Shown in pieces: positions 36,485 to 45,549 of a DNA stretch of 64,000 nt (its first letter is position 1; each line of letters opens with the position of its first letter). Where the stretch lies: NCBI GenBank assembly GCA_030427705.1, contig JAUIBR010000010.1, positions 62,001 through 126,000 of the forward strand. Reading direction: 5' to 3'. This stretch comes from a bacterium. GTDB taxonomy: Bacteria > Myxococcota_A > Bradymonadia > Bradymonadales > Bradymonadaceae. The position numbers and the translations under genes were made by a program. The notes beneath the pieces are model-generated. The model ran no database searches, was not told the origin of the DNA, and saw only the letters and a program-made list of their open reading frames with translations.

Positions 36485-37930
36485 CTATTTCTTGGTTTCG
36501 GTTAGCAGCAGCTGGTTCAACCGCGCATCAGCTGGATTGACGGTGATGGTGTTGCCGCCGCTGATCGTCACGAGGCCAGGTGCGGCTCCCTTTGGCTTTC
36601 GAACGTGCTTGGCAAAGGTGTGTGTCACATCCACCAGCGAGTCGTTTTTCCCTTTCGAAAAATGCGCGGCTAGGACAGCTGCGTCGATAAGGTCCTGACT
36701 GTTGATTTCATCGCCCTTGTTCATGCGTACGATGACGTGGGAACCCGCCCAATCGCGGGCGTGCAGCCAAATGTCACGGCCGCGGGCAATATGCGTGGAA
36801 AGCTCGTCATTGTCCTTCGAGCCACGCCCCACCAGGATCGGACGCCCCGAGGTCGCGACAAACTCGCGGTAAGGAACGCGCTTTACGGCATGTCCGCGTC
36901 GCTTTCGTTGCTGCTTCGGGCGAATCAACCCGCGTGTCATGAGGTCACCGCGAAGTTGTGCGACCTCCTCGATGTTCAGCGCAAGGATTGAGTCGACGGC
37001 GTCTTCAAGCTGCTCGAGCTTGTCCATCGTCACCAGCAGCCGTTCCTCGATCTGTGGAATCGCATCTTTGAGGCGCCGATAGGCGTGGAAGCGCTGGTCG
37101 ATGTTCTCTTGAAGCGATTTGGCGGGGTCCAGGGAAATCTCGATTTCCTTGAGGTCTGGATCATAGAAGTTCTGCACGGCCACCAGTTTGGCGCCCCTCT
37201 CAACCTTACCGTACGCCGACTGTAGAAGTTCCGCCTCGCGCTTCATGTCCTCAGCCTGTTCGGCGTTGGCAAGGTCTCGCTCGAGATTCTTGCAGAGGCG
37301 TTTCACACGCTTTCGTGCGCGTCGAACATCAGCCAGCAACGCGGATTGGGCCTGGTCGCGTTCGTAGGCTTCCACCAGTGGGCCGTACTCGTCTTCGACC
37401 ACCTGGCTGCGGGCACCGATAGGAACGTCGTCCAATCCCCACCGAACGTCGCCAGGTTCAGGTGGTGAGCCAAGATCTAGTTTGAACTCGCTGCCTCGCT
37501 CGTGCGGATGTGCAGACCCACCGACCGGATGCAGCACCGCGCCTTCATCCACCAGAGTCGCGCGGGTTGAACGGCCGGTAAGCTCGATGACGAGCTCCAA
37601 TGCATCCGAATCCTGAACTCTGAAGGTCAACGTGACCACCCGGTCCACGGGGTGCACGTTCACATCTTGAAGGCGGGTTCCCATCAAACGCTGTCGTAGG
37701 GCTTGGGTGATGGTTGTCGGCGATTGGGGCTGTGGTGGCTTTTCGCGAATAAACCCGATTCGCCCGCCGAGGGGCGAATAATCTGCCAGCAAAAGGTAGG
37801 TTGTGCCGGGCGCTCGAAGCCGGAACGCATGCCCATCTTCACCGGCCGAGAATACCTTTTGGACCGCGGCGTCAGCGGCAAGTTCTCGGATTTCCTCTGC
37901 AACTAGCAGAATTTCTTGATGACTAAGCAT
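36485..37930 (-). CDS. NFACT-family protein (RqcH/Rqc2-like)
   Basis: The product (481 residues from the ATG at 37930) has a divergent NFACT-N part, a coiled coil in the middle (VRRARKRVKRLCKNLERDLA; IEERLLVTMDKLEQLEDAVD), and the NFACT-R domain near the end, with RDIWLHARDWAGSHVIVR and AAHFSKGKNDSLVDV. Bacterial RqcH recruits Ala-tRNA to stalled 50S subunits and adds alanine tails. This product is shorter than B. subtilis RqcH, and the N-part lacks clear matches, so its activity is uncertain. It is divergent from the Tgl-like gene; a perfect palindrome lies between them. Confidence 0.8.
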   Translation of the reverse strand: MLSHQEILLVAEEIRELAADAAVQKVFSAGEDGHAFRLRAPGTTYLLLADYSPLGGRIGFIREKPPQPQSPTTITQALRQRLMGTRLQDVNVHPVDRVVTLTFRVQDSDALELVIELTGRSTRATLVDEGAVLHPVGGSAHPHERGSEFKLDLGSPPEPGDVRWGLDDVPIGARSQVVEDEYGPLVEAYERDQAQSALLADVRRARKRVKRLCKNLERDLANAEQAEDMKREAELLQSAYGKVERGAKLVAVQNFYDPDLKEIEISLDPAKSLQENIDQRFHAYRRLKDAIPQIEERLLVTMDKLEQLEDAVDSILALNIEEVAQLRGDLMTRGLIRPKQQRKRRGHAVKRVPYREFVATSGRPILVGRGSKDNDELSTHIARGRDIWLHARDWAGSHVIVRMNKGDEINSQDLIDAAVLAAHFSKGKNDSLVDVTHTFAKHVRKPKGAAPGLVTISGGNTITVNPADARLNQLLLTETKK

Positions 37931-37950
37931 AGTTCTGGTGTTGAGATCTC

Positions 37951-37971
37951 GCCGTGCTAGACTAGCACGGC
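37951..37971. promoter_or_regulatory. perfect 9+3+9 palindrome between divergent genes
   Basis: GCCGTGCTA, GAC, TAGCACGGC. The two arms are exact reverse complements. It lies between the starts of the NFACT gene (37930) and the Tgl-like gene (37999). No T run follows, so an operator is more likely than a terminator. Confidence 0.55.
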
Positions 37972-37998
37972 ATGGCAAATTCACGGACGAATCAAGCG

Positions 37999-38751
37999 AT
38001 GAAACTCACCAAATTGTTCCTAATCCTCTCAGTTTTTTCTGTGTGGGCATGTGCTGGCCCCGAAGAGAAGACTGAAGACGAAATCAAAAACGCTGAATGG
38101 CACTACAAAATGTGCAACGGCTATTTTGAGTCCCGCGAGATTCCATTGGCGATTCGCTCGTGCCACGCGTCGATTGAAAAAGACCCGAAGCATGTAGAGG
38201 CAAACTTCCTCTTGGGGATGATTTACCACGGTCGTCGTGAGTACGACAAAGCGCTTGGGTACTACACCGCTGCAATCGAATCTGACCCCAAATACCTCTT
38301 TGCATATAATAATCGCGGCACATTGCTTATCGAGATGGGTCGCTATCGCGACGCGAAGGCCGACTTTGAAAAACTCATCGACGATCCGCTGTACCCTACG
38401 CCACAGCTCGCGCAGAACAATCTAGGCTTGGCGTATTTCCATATGAAGAAGTACAGCAAGGCGTTGGAGCATTACCGGATGGCTGCGTTTTTGAAGCCTG
38501 AGATGTGTTTGGCCTATCACAACATGGGCGAGACGTACCTCAAGATGGACCAACGAACGGAAGCGGCCGAGAACTTCCAGAAGGCCATCAACAAGTGCCC
38601 AAACAACTTTGCGAAGCCACGGTTCGAGCTTGGAAAGCTGATGCAGGAAGAGGGAATGGCGAGCGCCAAAGAGCATTTCCAGAAATGCGTGGAGATCGAG
38701 CCCGAATCGAATCTGGGCCGACGATGCCGTCAGTATCTGCAGATCCAATAG
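37999..38751 (+). CDS. TPR lipoprotein, PilF/PilW/Tgl-like pilotin
   Basis: The ATG at 37999 gives a lipoprotein signal (LFLILSVFSVWAC) and 250 residues with six TPR units. The stretch LIDDPLYPTPQLAQNNLGLA matches the PilF/Tgl region with its LYP-x-P motif, and the order of the repeats (RREYDKALGYYTAAIESDPK, KKYSKALEHYRMAAFLKPEM) fits Tgl of M. xanthus in length (about 250) and type. Tgl/PilF sits in the outer membrane and helps the PilQ secretin assemble. The pilM-pilQ operon lies about 20 kb downstream. The ATG at 37972 would add nine residues and no benefit. Confidence 0.75.
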   Translation: MKLTKLFLILSVFSVWACAGPEEKTEDEIKNAEWHYKMCNGYFESREIPLAIRSCHASIEKDPKHVEANFLLGMIYHGRREYDKALGYYTAAIESDPKYLFAYNNRGTLLIEMGRYRDAKADFEKLIDDPLYPTPQLAQNNLGLAYFHMKKYSKALEHYRMAAFLKPEMCLAYHNMGETYLKMDQRTEAAENFQKAINKCPNNFAKPRFELGKLMQEEGMASAKEHFQKCVEIEPESNLGRRCRQYLQIQ

Positions 38752-39383
38752 TTGAGCTTGAAGATGTCGAACTGACATCTGCGCTAGAGCTCGAATTCTA
38801 CGAAAGAGAGTCACACGAACTAGCCCGCGCCTTGTTGGGGCAGGTTCTGGTGCGCGCCATCGACGACGAATTGCTTGCGGGCACCATCGTGGAGGTGGAG
38901 GTTTACGGCGGCACCGAGGACCCAGCCAGCCACTCGAACTCCGGCAAGCCGACGTCTCGGACAGAAGCGATGTTCGGACCGGCGGGGACAGCCTACGTCT
39001 ATACAATCTACGGGATATATCAGTGCCTGAACGTCGTTGCGCCGAAGGTTACCCATGCCAGTGCAATCCTCATCCGAGCATTGGAGCCTCTAAAAGGCCA
39101 TGGTTCCATGGCTGCGTCGCGTGGATTTGATGAGGATGTGGACGATCGCAAGCTGTTGAGCGGCCCTGGAAAACTGTGTCAGGCGATGGCAATCGATAAG
39201 TCTCTGGATGGCCAGTGGCTGACAGACACATCGTTGTACATCGTGGCTGGGGCCGATCTAGGCGAATCGCAGGTGGACACCTCGACTCGGATTGGTCTGA
39301 ACCCCAAGACATGCGGTGAAAGCGTGGATTGGGAGTGGCGGTATACGGTGTTAGGAAGCCGGTACCTGTCCCGGAAAGCCTAG
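38724..39383 (+). CDS. 3-methyladenine DNA glycosylase (AAG/Mpg family)
   Basis: The product (219 residues) has the AAG fold signature: catalytic Glu57 in GTIVEVEVYGGTEDPASHS, then MFGPAGTAYVYTIYGIYQCL and VVAPKVTHASAILIRALEPL, LLSGPGKLCQAMAID. The enzyme removes 3-methyladenine and similar damaged bases from DNA. The ATG at 38724 overlaps the end of the Tgl-like gene by 28 bases; no better start lies downstream. The stop shares four bases (CTAG) with the convergent HEAT-repeat gene. It is in the expected size range for the bacterial enzyme. Confidence 0.93.
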   Translation: MPSVSADPIVELEDVELTSALELEFYERESHELARALLGQVLVRAIDDELLAGTIVEVEVYGGTEDPASHSNSGKPTSRTEAMFGPAGTAYVYTIYGIYQCLNVVAPKVTHASAILIRALEPLKGHGSMAASRGFDEDVDDRKLLSGPGKLCQAMAIDKSLDGQWLTDTSLYIVAGADLGESQVDTSTRIGLNPKTCGESVDWEWRYTVLGSRYLSRKA

Positions 39384-40654
39384 AAGCCTTGGCCTTCAAC
39401 GCGGCGCAACACCTCGTTGCCGACTTCTCGTACGTACGACTCTTCTTCTGAGTCCATGACCAGTCGGCGAATCCACTCGATATGTGTCTTCGCATCCGCG
39501 TTGGCGACGATCTTCAGCAATTTCACTCGATGAGAGTCGCTGTACACCACGTAGTGCTGTGTCTCGTCACGCTCTTCCCAAACGACCGGCTCACACACTG
39601 TGTCCTTCGCCGTCCGTTTGTAGAGCTTGCGCGCCCACATGACATCGTCGGTCGTCGCCACCATCTTTAGCGCGTCCATCAAGGCACAACGGTCTCGATC
39701 GGAAACATCGTCTTTGGCCAATTGCTCCAGGATAAGTGGTTTGGCTTTTTCGTCCTGAACTCTTCGCAGCACCCATAGTGCGTGAATTCGCAGATCTTCA
39801 TCCTCGCTGGAGGCAAGGGGGCGCACGGCGTCCGCGCTCAACGGGGACTTCATCAAAGCGAGTCCACGAAGCGCTCCAATCTGCGTTGTCTTGTCCTTGG
39901 TTTTGAGTGCGGCTTCGAGGGCTAGCCGGGACGACTCCGACAATCCGAGTTTGCCGAGGGCAGTCGCGGCCTCGGCGCGCACTTCGCTGTCGACAGTGGT
40001 ATCGGCAAGGATCGCTTCGATAGACGGCCGCGTGGAGTCAATCTTGATCATCGCCGCGTTCCAGATCGCAGCGCGACGGACGTTCGAATCTGGGTCTTCG
40101 ATGTGCTTCTTCACCATTGCTTGGATTCCGGGTCGCTCCCAGATTTCCAAATTCATCGGATCGCGGAGGTCTTCGAAAGCAGCGAGGCGCTCGTTAGGGT
40201 CCTCAGAGCGCAAGCGAACCGAGAAGAATGCTTCGTTGTGATAGAAGTCAAAGAAGTTACCCGCACCGTAGTTGATGGTTGCCGTACATCCGGCGAGCGC
40301 GAGCAGAAAGATGACTAAGAACTCGGCGTTGTGATCTTTGACGGTAATCCCTTCCGACGGGGTATTGCCCAGGATGACTTGTTGGCGCCACGGACCGGGA
40401 AAGAAGAAGTCACCAACGACAATAGCGATCAAAAAAGCCGCGATGATGGTCATCATCATGTTCAGTGTGATGACCCCGAGGTTCAGCACGACGGAATCGC
40501 TTGTGTTCACGACATAGGACGCGCTCCCTAGCCCAAACCCGATCGCAAGTGCAGTCGCGATGACGGTTGAGGCGACCAATCGACCGCGGGTCTGCGCAAA
40601 TGGGCGCATCAGGCCGAGTTCACTGACATTTGAAGATAGTTTTAGCTTTGGCAT
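39380..40654 (-). CDS. membrane protein with HEAT-type repeats
   Basis: Three N-terminal helices are seen (LVASTVIATALAIGFGLGSA, LNMMMTIIAAFLIAIVVGDF and EFLVIFLLALAGCTATINYG), and then HEAT-like repeats (DSNVRRAAIWNAAMIKI; DSEVRAEAATALGKLGL; DLRIHALWVLRRVQD). The repeat part is likely outside the cytoplasm or bound to the membrane; no enzyme motif is seen. The ATG at 40654 (MPKLKLSSNV) is my choice; a longer start at 40774 exists and neither has a good ribosome site. It is convergent with the glycosylase gene. Function unknown. Confidence 0.65.
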   Translation of the reverse strand: MPKLKLSSNVSELGLMRPFAQTRGRLVASTVIATALAIGFGLGSASYVVNTSDSVVLNLGVITLNMMMTIIAAFLIAIVVGDFFFPGPWRQQVILGNTPSEGITVKDHNAEFLVIFLLALAGCTATINYGAGNFFDFYHNEAFFSVRLRSEDPNERLAAFEDLRDPMNLEIWERPGIQAMVKKHIEDPDSNVRRAAIWNAAMIKIDSTRPSIEAILADTTVDSEVRAEAATALGKLGLSESSRLALEAALKTKDKTTQIGALRGLALMKSPLSADAVRPLASSEDEDLRIHALWVLRRVQDEKAKPLILEQLAKDDVSDRDRCALMDALKMVATTDDVMWARKLYKRTAKDTVCEPVVWEERDETQHYVVYSDSHRVKLLKIVANADAKTHIEWIRRLVMDSEEESYVREVGNEVLRRVEGQGF

Positions 40655-40798
40655 ATGCGGCTCGTCCGAAATCGCTCGAGACTGTAGTGGCCTCACGTCG
40701 TTGGGACAAGCGGTTGTGCGGATTGTTCCATTTCGCAAATTGACATCGGGTCGAGGCTCGCGTTCTATAGACATGCTGGTTCAACAAGGGGACGCAAC

Positions 40799-41611
40799 GT
40801 GTTGAAAACACATCGCATCATTCTGATGGCGCTTTTGGGGATGCTGTTCAGCTCTACCGCATTCGGTCAGGCCGAAGAGGCGTATGAGGAACTGCTCAAG
40901 GCAAACAAGTACGCAAGTCGGGGTGCCATCAGTCGTTCAATCAAACATTATGAGAAGGTCTTGGAGCTTTCGCCGCAGACTTATCCATTGGCTTACTTCA
41001 ACCTCGCTGAGGTGTATCGGGCGAAAGGGGAGTGCGAGAAAGCGGTGATGCTTTACGGGCTTTTTGCCCAGATCGTGGCTGATGAAGGCGAAAAGAAAGA
41101 GGCGAAGAAGGCCCAGCAAGCATGCTCCAAAGAGCTTAAGACCGTGACGGTGTCTGGGAAACCTGAAGCGACAACTATCAAGTTGAATGGTTATTTCTGG
41201 GTCTCCGACCAGCTGCCACAGCCGATTCAGCTGATGACCGGGCGCTATAAACTCAGTTTTGAGGCGGTCGACCATCTGCCAGACGAGCAGACGATTGACG
41301 TGTCCGACGCTGATCTGCCTGTTTCGTTTGACCTAAAGAAGCAGACGTTCTTTGGCGAGATCATCGTTGGCGATATTGGAATCAAGGGCGCAAAAGTGCG
41401 GGTTTTTGAAGGCCCCAGCGACAAGACGAAGGTTCTCCACGAAGGCGAGCTCCCGATGAAAGAGGCGATTAAGGTCAAGGAAGGCAAGCACTTCGTAGAG
41501 GTCGTGGCGCCAGAGCACAATCGGTGGATTCGGAACGTGACCGTGGGACGTGACGAGAAGTCAGAAGTGAAACCGAAGCTGACGCGATCGCGTCCAAGCG
41601 AGCTAAATTAG
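40799..41611 (+). CDS. exported TPR protein with a PEGA-like C-terminal region
   Basis: GTG at 40799 with AAGGGG eight bases upstream gives a signal peptide (MALLGMLFSSTAFGQ) and 270 residues. TPR helices at about 30-95 (ASRGAISRSIKHYEKVLELS; YFNLAEVYRAKGECEKAVML) are followed by beta-rich segments resembling PEGA-type repeats (LNGYFWVSDQLPQPIQLMTG; KVREGKH-like IKVKEGKHFVEVVAPEHN). This combination is common in exported proteins of myxobacteria. The stop shares bases with the convergent yacG gene (TTAG). It is probably periplasmic. The specific role is unknown. Confidence 0.65.
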   Translation: MLKTHRIILMALLGMLFSSTAFGQAEEAYEELLKANKYASRGAISRSIKHYEKVLELSPQTYPLAYFNLAEVYRAKGECEKAVMLYGLFAQIVADEGEKKEAKKAQQACSKELKTVTVSGKPEATTIKLNGYFWVSDQLPQPIQLMTGRYKLSFEAVDHLPDEQTIDVSDADLPVSFDLKKQTFFGEIIVGDIGIKGAKVRVFEGPSDKTKVLHEGELPMKEAIKVKEGKHFVEVVAPEHNRWIRNVTVGRDEKSEVKPKLTRSRPSELN

Positions 41612-41814
41612 TTAAGCTCGTCATCCGAGGGAGGGAGACTTCTCTCGGTTCCGGACTGCCCGACAGGCATCCGATATTCCTCATTAATCCAATTGCCCAG
41701 GTCAACCATCTGACAGTGCGATGAGCAGAATGGGAAGAACTCATTCTGTGGTCTGAGGTCCACTTCTTTACGACAGATGGGGCATTTAGCCCGTTTATTA
41801 TTCGAGTCGCTCAT
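41608..41814 (-). CDS. yacG: DNA gyrase inhibitor YacG (zinc-binding)
   Basis: The 68-residue product has the YacG zinc site Cys11, Cys14, Cys30, Cys34 (CPIC and CSSHC), followed by QMVDLGNWINEEYRMP, the family tail. In E. coli YacG binds gyrase and inhibits it. Size and spacing of the cysteines are as expected. It overlaps the convergent TPR gene by four bases. Confidence 0.9.
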   Translation of the reverse strand: MSDSNNKRAKCPICRKEVDLRPQNEFFPFCSSHCQMVDLGNWINEEYRMPVGQSGTERSLPPSDDELN

Positions 41815-42040
41815 CTTTTATCCATGCGGTGTTCAGCCACATTGATGGGTGGTTGGTTGGTCAAATAATTAGATCCGCATTGTTGGCCGAATCGTTGTTG
41901 AGACGCGTGGAGGCCAAGCATGCGTCTGGCTAGCGCATTTACTTGCCCTCTGCAATATGACAACTCTTGACAGTTTAGCGCAACGAGGTAAAACGGCAGC
42001 CAAGTCAACGACGTAAATACTACGTGATCGCGGGTTGCGA

Positions 42041-42069
42041 TTGACAGTTTGGAAAAAGCAGCGTTAGAC
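42041..42069 (+). promoter_or_regulatory. candidate sigma-70 promoter for the Glu/Lys-rich lipoprotein gene
   Basis: TTGACA at 42041-42046, 17-base spacer, TTAGAC at 42064-42069. A second TTGACAGTTT occurs at 41967. The interval 41815-42190 otherwise has no gene; only these promoter-like motifs were seen in it. Confidence 0.5.
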
Positions 42070-42190
42070 TCGCCGCGATTTCGTAACCCTAGTTGTTAAT
42101 GACGCCGCCAGCCGTGGGGCAGAGCGGTGTCTCGTAAACTTTGTTGAGAAAAAAAACTCACGGAGAGTTTAAATTTCGGAAGGAGAATCC

Positions 42191-42976
42191 ATGAAACGCA
42201 CTCTCAAAATGCTGCTGCTCGGTGTTGTAGCTGCTGGCTTGATGACTGGTTGCCCAAAAGGCGAAGAAGCCAAGACGGACGAGCCTAAGCAGGAAGAGCC
42301 GAAGCAAGAAGAGCCTAAGCAGGAAGAGCCGAAGGAAGAAGAGCCTAAGGAAGAAGAGCCTGAGAAGGTTGAAGTCGACGAAGCGATGTACATCAAGGCT
42401 GGCTATGAGGTCACCTGCGTACGTGCAAAGGTCGAGGACACGGAAACTCAGAAAGGCATTCTGACGGAAGTATACGCTCGCTACGGCTTCACTGAAGAAA
42501 GCTTCGCAGCAGCTGAGAAGCAGCTTGCTGAGACGCCTTCGGTCCAGGAAGCAATCAAGACCAAGATGGAAGCTTGCACGCCTGAAGCAGCCGCAGGCTT
42601 CAAAGAAGCTGGCGCAGAAGACAAGCCAGCTGAAGAAGAGAAGAAAGAAGAGAAGACCGAGAAGAAGAAGCCAGCTTTCAAAGGCGGCAAATTCGCAGGT
42701 ACGGTTACTGGCGGTGGCGTGACGGAAGGCAAGATCGACGTCACGATCAAAGACGACATGACCGGCTACGCAAAGTTCTCGGGCAAGCGTGAAGGCAAGA
42801 AGTTCAACATCCCAATGAAGGGATCGGTTGGAAAAGACGGCAAGTTCACCTTCACGGGTGGCCGTGGTGCCAACAAAGGAACTGCAACTGGTGTTGTTAA
42901 GTCGGGTACGGCTAACGGCCGCATCAAGGGCAGCATCCACCAGAAAGCTTTCAGCGTTACGTTCAACGCTAAGTAA
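42191..42976 (+). CDS. Glu/Lys/Pro-rich lipoprotein, unknown function
   Basis: A lipoprotein signal (LLLGVVAAGLMTGC) is followed by a repeated linker (DEPKQEEPKQEEPKQEEPKE), a helical region with two Cys (VTCVRAK and KMEACTP), another Lys/Glu-rich linker, and a beta-rich C-terminal region (KFAGTVTGGGVTEGKIDVTI, GKFTFTGGRGANKG). The ribosome site is GAAGGAGAATCC. A strong terminator follows. The C-terminal part has Gly-rich strand repeats of a type found in exported bacterial proteins, but no family was recognised. Its codon use resembles the Glt-like cluster, hinting at high expression. Confidence 0.6.
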   Translation: MKRTLKMLLLGVVAAGLMTGCPKGEEAKTDEPKQEEPKQEEPKQEEPKEEEPKEEEPEKVEVDEAMYIKAGYEVTCVRAKVEDTETQKGILTEVYARYGFTEESFAAAEKQLAETPSVQEAIKTKMEACTPEAAAGFKEAGAEDKPAEEEKKEEKTEKKKPAFKGGKFAGTVTGGGVTEGKIDVTIKDDMTGYAKFSGKREGKKFNIPMKGSVGKDGKFTFTGGRGANKGTATGVVKSGTANGRIKGSIHQKAFSVTFNAK

Positions 42977-43002
42977 TCGAATATGGCGTTGATTCGCCAT
43001 TT

Positions 43003-43032
43003 GGCCGCCTCAGATTGAGGCGGCCTTTTTTT
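43003..43032 (+). terminator. rho-independent terminator
   Basis: Perfect 10-bp stem GGCCGCCTCA/TGAGGCGGCC, GAT loop, seven T. A smaller hairpin (ATGGCG/CGCCAT, 42983-43000) lies directly upstream. Confidence 0.95.
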
Positions 43033-43182
43033 ATGCGAGTTTCCTTGATTTCAGGTCCAAGCGGAAAGTTGTCCGTTTGGATAAACAGAGGTATCGTCAA
43101 CCCGATTTTCTACTCTGCAATCTACGTTTGATACCTCGTGGCAACGAGGGCAGGGTATTTCGGAGTATCCCTAGGAGAACCG

Positions 43183-44220
43183 ATGCGATGCTGCACGACA
43201 TGTGGACGCAACTTTGAGGAAGGCGTCGACGTTTGCCCGCATGATGGCACACCGCTTTTTGATATGGGTGGCGGTGGCGGTGAAGCCGCTGCTGATGAGC
43301 CTGAGGAGCAAGTTGAGGCTGTCGAAGCTGCAGCTGCTGCTGAGCCGGAGGTTGCTGCCGCTGAGGTCGCAACACCTGAGCCGGAACCTGAGTCAGAGCC
43401 TGAGGTCGATGAACCGGAACTGGAAGTCGAAGAGGAGCCCGAGCCCGAACCTGAGTCGGAGCCTGAGGTGGAGGACGAACCTGAGGAGGAGCCAAGTCCT
43501 TCCGAAGAGGTCGACATCGCCGATACGATCCAGTCAACACTGGAAGATATGGGGCCGATGACGGAGGATCAGCCACAGCTTGAGTTGGCCGCAGAGCCGA
43601 GTGCCGTGGACGAAGACAATCCGGATCTGCTTCCACCTGTTAAGCCTGCGCCGCGTAGAGGTCTGCAGTTCACAGTTGTGTTGCTTATCTTGCTCGCGGC
43701 AGCGCTCGGGTTCTATTTCTGGCAACAACAACAGGAAGCGCAGAAGGCGAACAATACCGCGCCACCACCGGTTGCGAATACAAAGCAACCAGCGGTGAAG
43801 AAGGAAGACCCTCAGCCAGCTGAGAAAGAGCCAGTCGCGGCAGCGGATGCTGGCATGCCAGACGCAGGCGCTGAAGTCGCGGCAAACGACACGGATGCTG
43901 GCGCTGCAGAAGAGCCCCCGCAGAACGAAGAGCAACCTGTCGCAGCGAAAGACCCGGTCAAGACCGAGAAACGTCCTGTGAAGAAGCCTCCAACCAAAAA
44001 GCCTCCAAAGAAGGAAGAGCCCAAGGAAGAGGTGAAGAAGGAAGAGCCAAAGAAAGAAGAACCCAAAAAGGAAGAGCCGAAGGAAGAGCCGAAGAAAGAA
44101 GAGCCAAAGAAAGAGCCCAAAAAGGTAGAGAAGCCTCCGAAGAAGGAGGAGAAGAAAGAACTTACGCCTGAAGAGAAGCTCAAACTGGAACTTCAGAAGC
44201 TCAAGCAAGGCGAAGAGTAG
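43183..44220 (+). CDS. zinc-ribbon membrane protein with Glu-rich and Lys/Glu-rich regions
   Basis: The ATG at 43183, with CTAGGAG just upstream, gives 345 residues. It begins with a zinc ribbon of the kind common in myxobacterial proteins (MRCCTTCGRNFEEGVDVCPH, then DGTPL). A very acidic part follows (about 40-115), then a membrane helix (FTVVLLILLAAALGFYFW, about 168-185), an Ala/Pro/Asp part, and a C-terminal array of KKEEPK-type repeats. The general plan (zinc ribbon, low complexity, helix, Lys/Glu-rich tail) recalls the AgmX-like protein without its GYF and C-terminal domain. No function can be named. Confidence 0.6.
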   Translation: MRCCTTCGRNFEEGVDVCPHDGTPLFDMGGGGGEAAADEPEEQVEAVEAAAAAEPEVAAAEVATPEPEPESEPEVDEPELEVEEEPEPEPESEPEVEDEPEEEPSPSEEVDIADTIQSTLEDMGPMTEDQPQLELAAEPSAVDEDNPDLLPPVKPAPRRGLQFTVVLLILLAAALGFYFWQQQQEAQKANNTAPPPVANTKQPAVKKEDPQPAEKEPVAAADAGMPDAGAEVAANDTDAGAAEEPPQNEEQPVAAKDPVKTEKRPVKKPPTKKPPKKEEPKEEVKKEEPKKEEPKKEEPKEEPKKEEPKKEPKKVEKPPKKEEKKELTPEEKLKLELQKLKQGEE

Positions 44221-44234
44221 GCCAAGGCTCGCTT

Positions 44235-45452
44235 TTAGGATTCAGAAGCCGTCAGGAGTTCCTGGCGGCTTTTTCTGTCTGAGGACCACCAGTCCCGGAA
44301 GACCAGCAGTTTTCGCATATTGGATGGAACCAGCGCGGTGTAGACCATCTGATACAACGCGCGTGCAGCGCGACCTTCAAACGCGACGCCGCGGTACATG
44401 ACGGCTGCGTTATCCCGGCCCAGGGTCAGGATGTCACCGTGGTAGACGTAGTCCCAGCGCTTGTGCGAACGACCGCTAAGGTCAGCCACCAGGTTCTGTG
44501 CGATGATTTGGGCATGTTGCGTGGCGACCTGAGCCGTCCATGGATATTCGGTGCTTGCACAATCCCCACCGACGTAGATGGATTGATGTGACGTGGAGAG
44601 GGTCGAGTCCACGATGGCTCTCCCTTTGTCATCCACCTGGAGTCCGGCCTGTTCCAGCAACGGATTGGCTCGAACCCCACCGCACCAAAAGAAGCTCTCG
44701 GTTTCGATGGTCTCGCCACAGCTAAGCGTCACACATCCTTCACCGCAGTCCTCCACATGCTCGCCGAGTCGTAGTTCAACCCCAATGGTCTCTAGGTGCC
44801 GTTGGCAAATCTCACGCAGTGCAGGATCGAGGTCGGTGAGTAGTTCAGAGTCGCGGTCGACGAGTACGAAATGCGCTTCCTCCGCTAGTCTGGCGTCCCC
44901 CAAACTGAGCTCGTCGCGCAAAAGCGTATGAAGCTCAGCCAGGAGGGAGATGCCCGTCGGGCCGGCGCCTGCGATGACAAATGTCAGCCATCGTGCGCGG
45001 TCGGGTTTGGGAACAGACGCGGCCATATGGAATGCCTTGCGCATGTGGTCTAAAATCGCGGCTGCGTCAGAGCCGTTTTTGCATGGCTTGGCGAACTGGG
45101 CCCACTCTGGGTGGCCATCCCAATCGGTGACCGATCCGGGGGCGATCAGTGCGAGATCGAAGTCGTGATGAAAATGCCCAAAGGCGCGTCGTTTCTGGAG
45201 ATCTAGCCCATCGACGCGGTCGATCTGTACTTCGACATCCGGGTGAAGAGCATTCTCTAAAGGTACAGAAATACTCGGCAATGCCACATCTCCACTGGCC
45301 GCGTTAGGCAAAAGTGGCGTGAACAAGAAATGTGCGCGATCCGACACGAGAGTGACACGAACTTTTCGTCGTGTACCGATAGTCGCCGCGAGCCCATTTG
45401 CTGCGTTGATCCCGGCAAATCCCCCACCGAGCACCAAAATTCGTCGAATCAC
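44235..45452 (-). CDS. FAD/NAD(P)-dependent oxidoreductase, NDH-2-like
   Basis: The product (405 residues) has two Rossmann motifs: FAD-binding ILVLGGGFAGINAANGLA at the N-terminus and the NAD(P) one, FVIAGAGPTGISLLAELH (about 158). The late FAD motif is IYVGGDCAS followed by YPWTAQVATQHAQI, then the NDH-2-like C-terminus. These enzymes pass electrons from NADH to quinone without pumping protons. There is no membrane helix; the C-terminal part should bind the membrane. Another type of pyridine-nucleotide disulfide family enzyme is possible, but the lack of a CxxC at the flavin favours NDH-2. It is divergent from nrdJ over a 580-base gap. Confidence 0.85.
   Translation of the reverse strand: MIRRILVLGGGFAGINAANGLAATIGTRRKVRVTLVSDRAHFLFTPLLPNAASGDVALPSISVPLENALHPDVEVQIDRVDGLDLQKRRAFGHFHHDFDLALIAPGSVTDWDGHPEWAQFAKPCKNGSDAAAILDHMRKAFHMAASVPKPDRARWLTFVIAGAGPTGISLLAELHTLLRDELSLGDARLAEEAHFVLVDRDSELLTDLDPALREICQRHLETIGVELRLGEHVEDCGEGCVTLSCGETIETESFFWCGGVRANPLLEQAGLQVDDKGRAIVDSTLSTSHQSIYVGGDCASTEYPWTAQVATQHAQIIAQNLVADLSGRSHKRWDYVYHGDILTLGRDNAAVMYRGVAFEGRAARALYQMVYTALVPSNMRKLLVFRDWWSSDRKSRQELLTASES
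44247..44275 (+). terminator. terminator, lies in the 3' end of the convergent flavoprotein gene
   Basis: Stem AGCCGTCAGG/CCTGGCGGCT with AGTT loop and T run; one G-T pair. It ends the upstream zinc-ribbon gene. Confidence 0.75.
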
Positions 45453-45549
45453 AGAAACTCCTTATCGCCGCATGGTTACTAGGGTTTAGCACTATCCGTG
45501 GGGTCCGCCAATGGTTGGTCACATGCGTGTCAAATTTTTTTCCTAGAAT

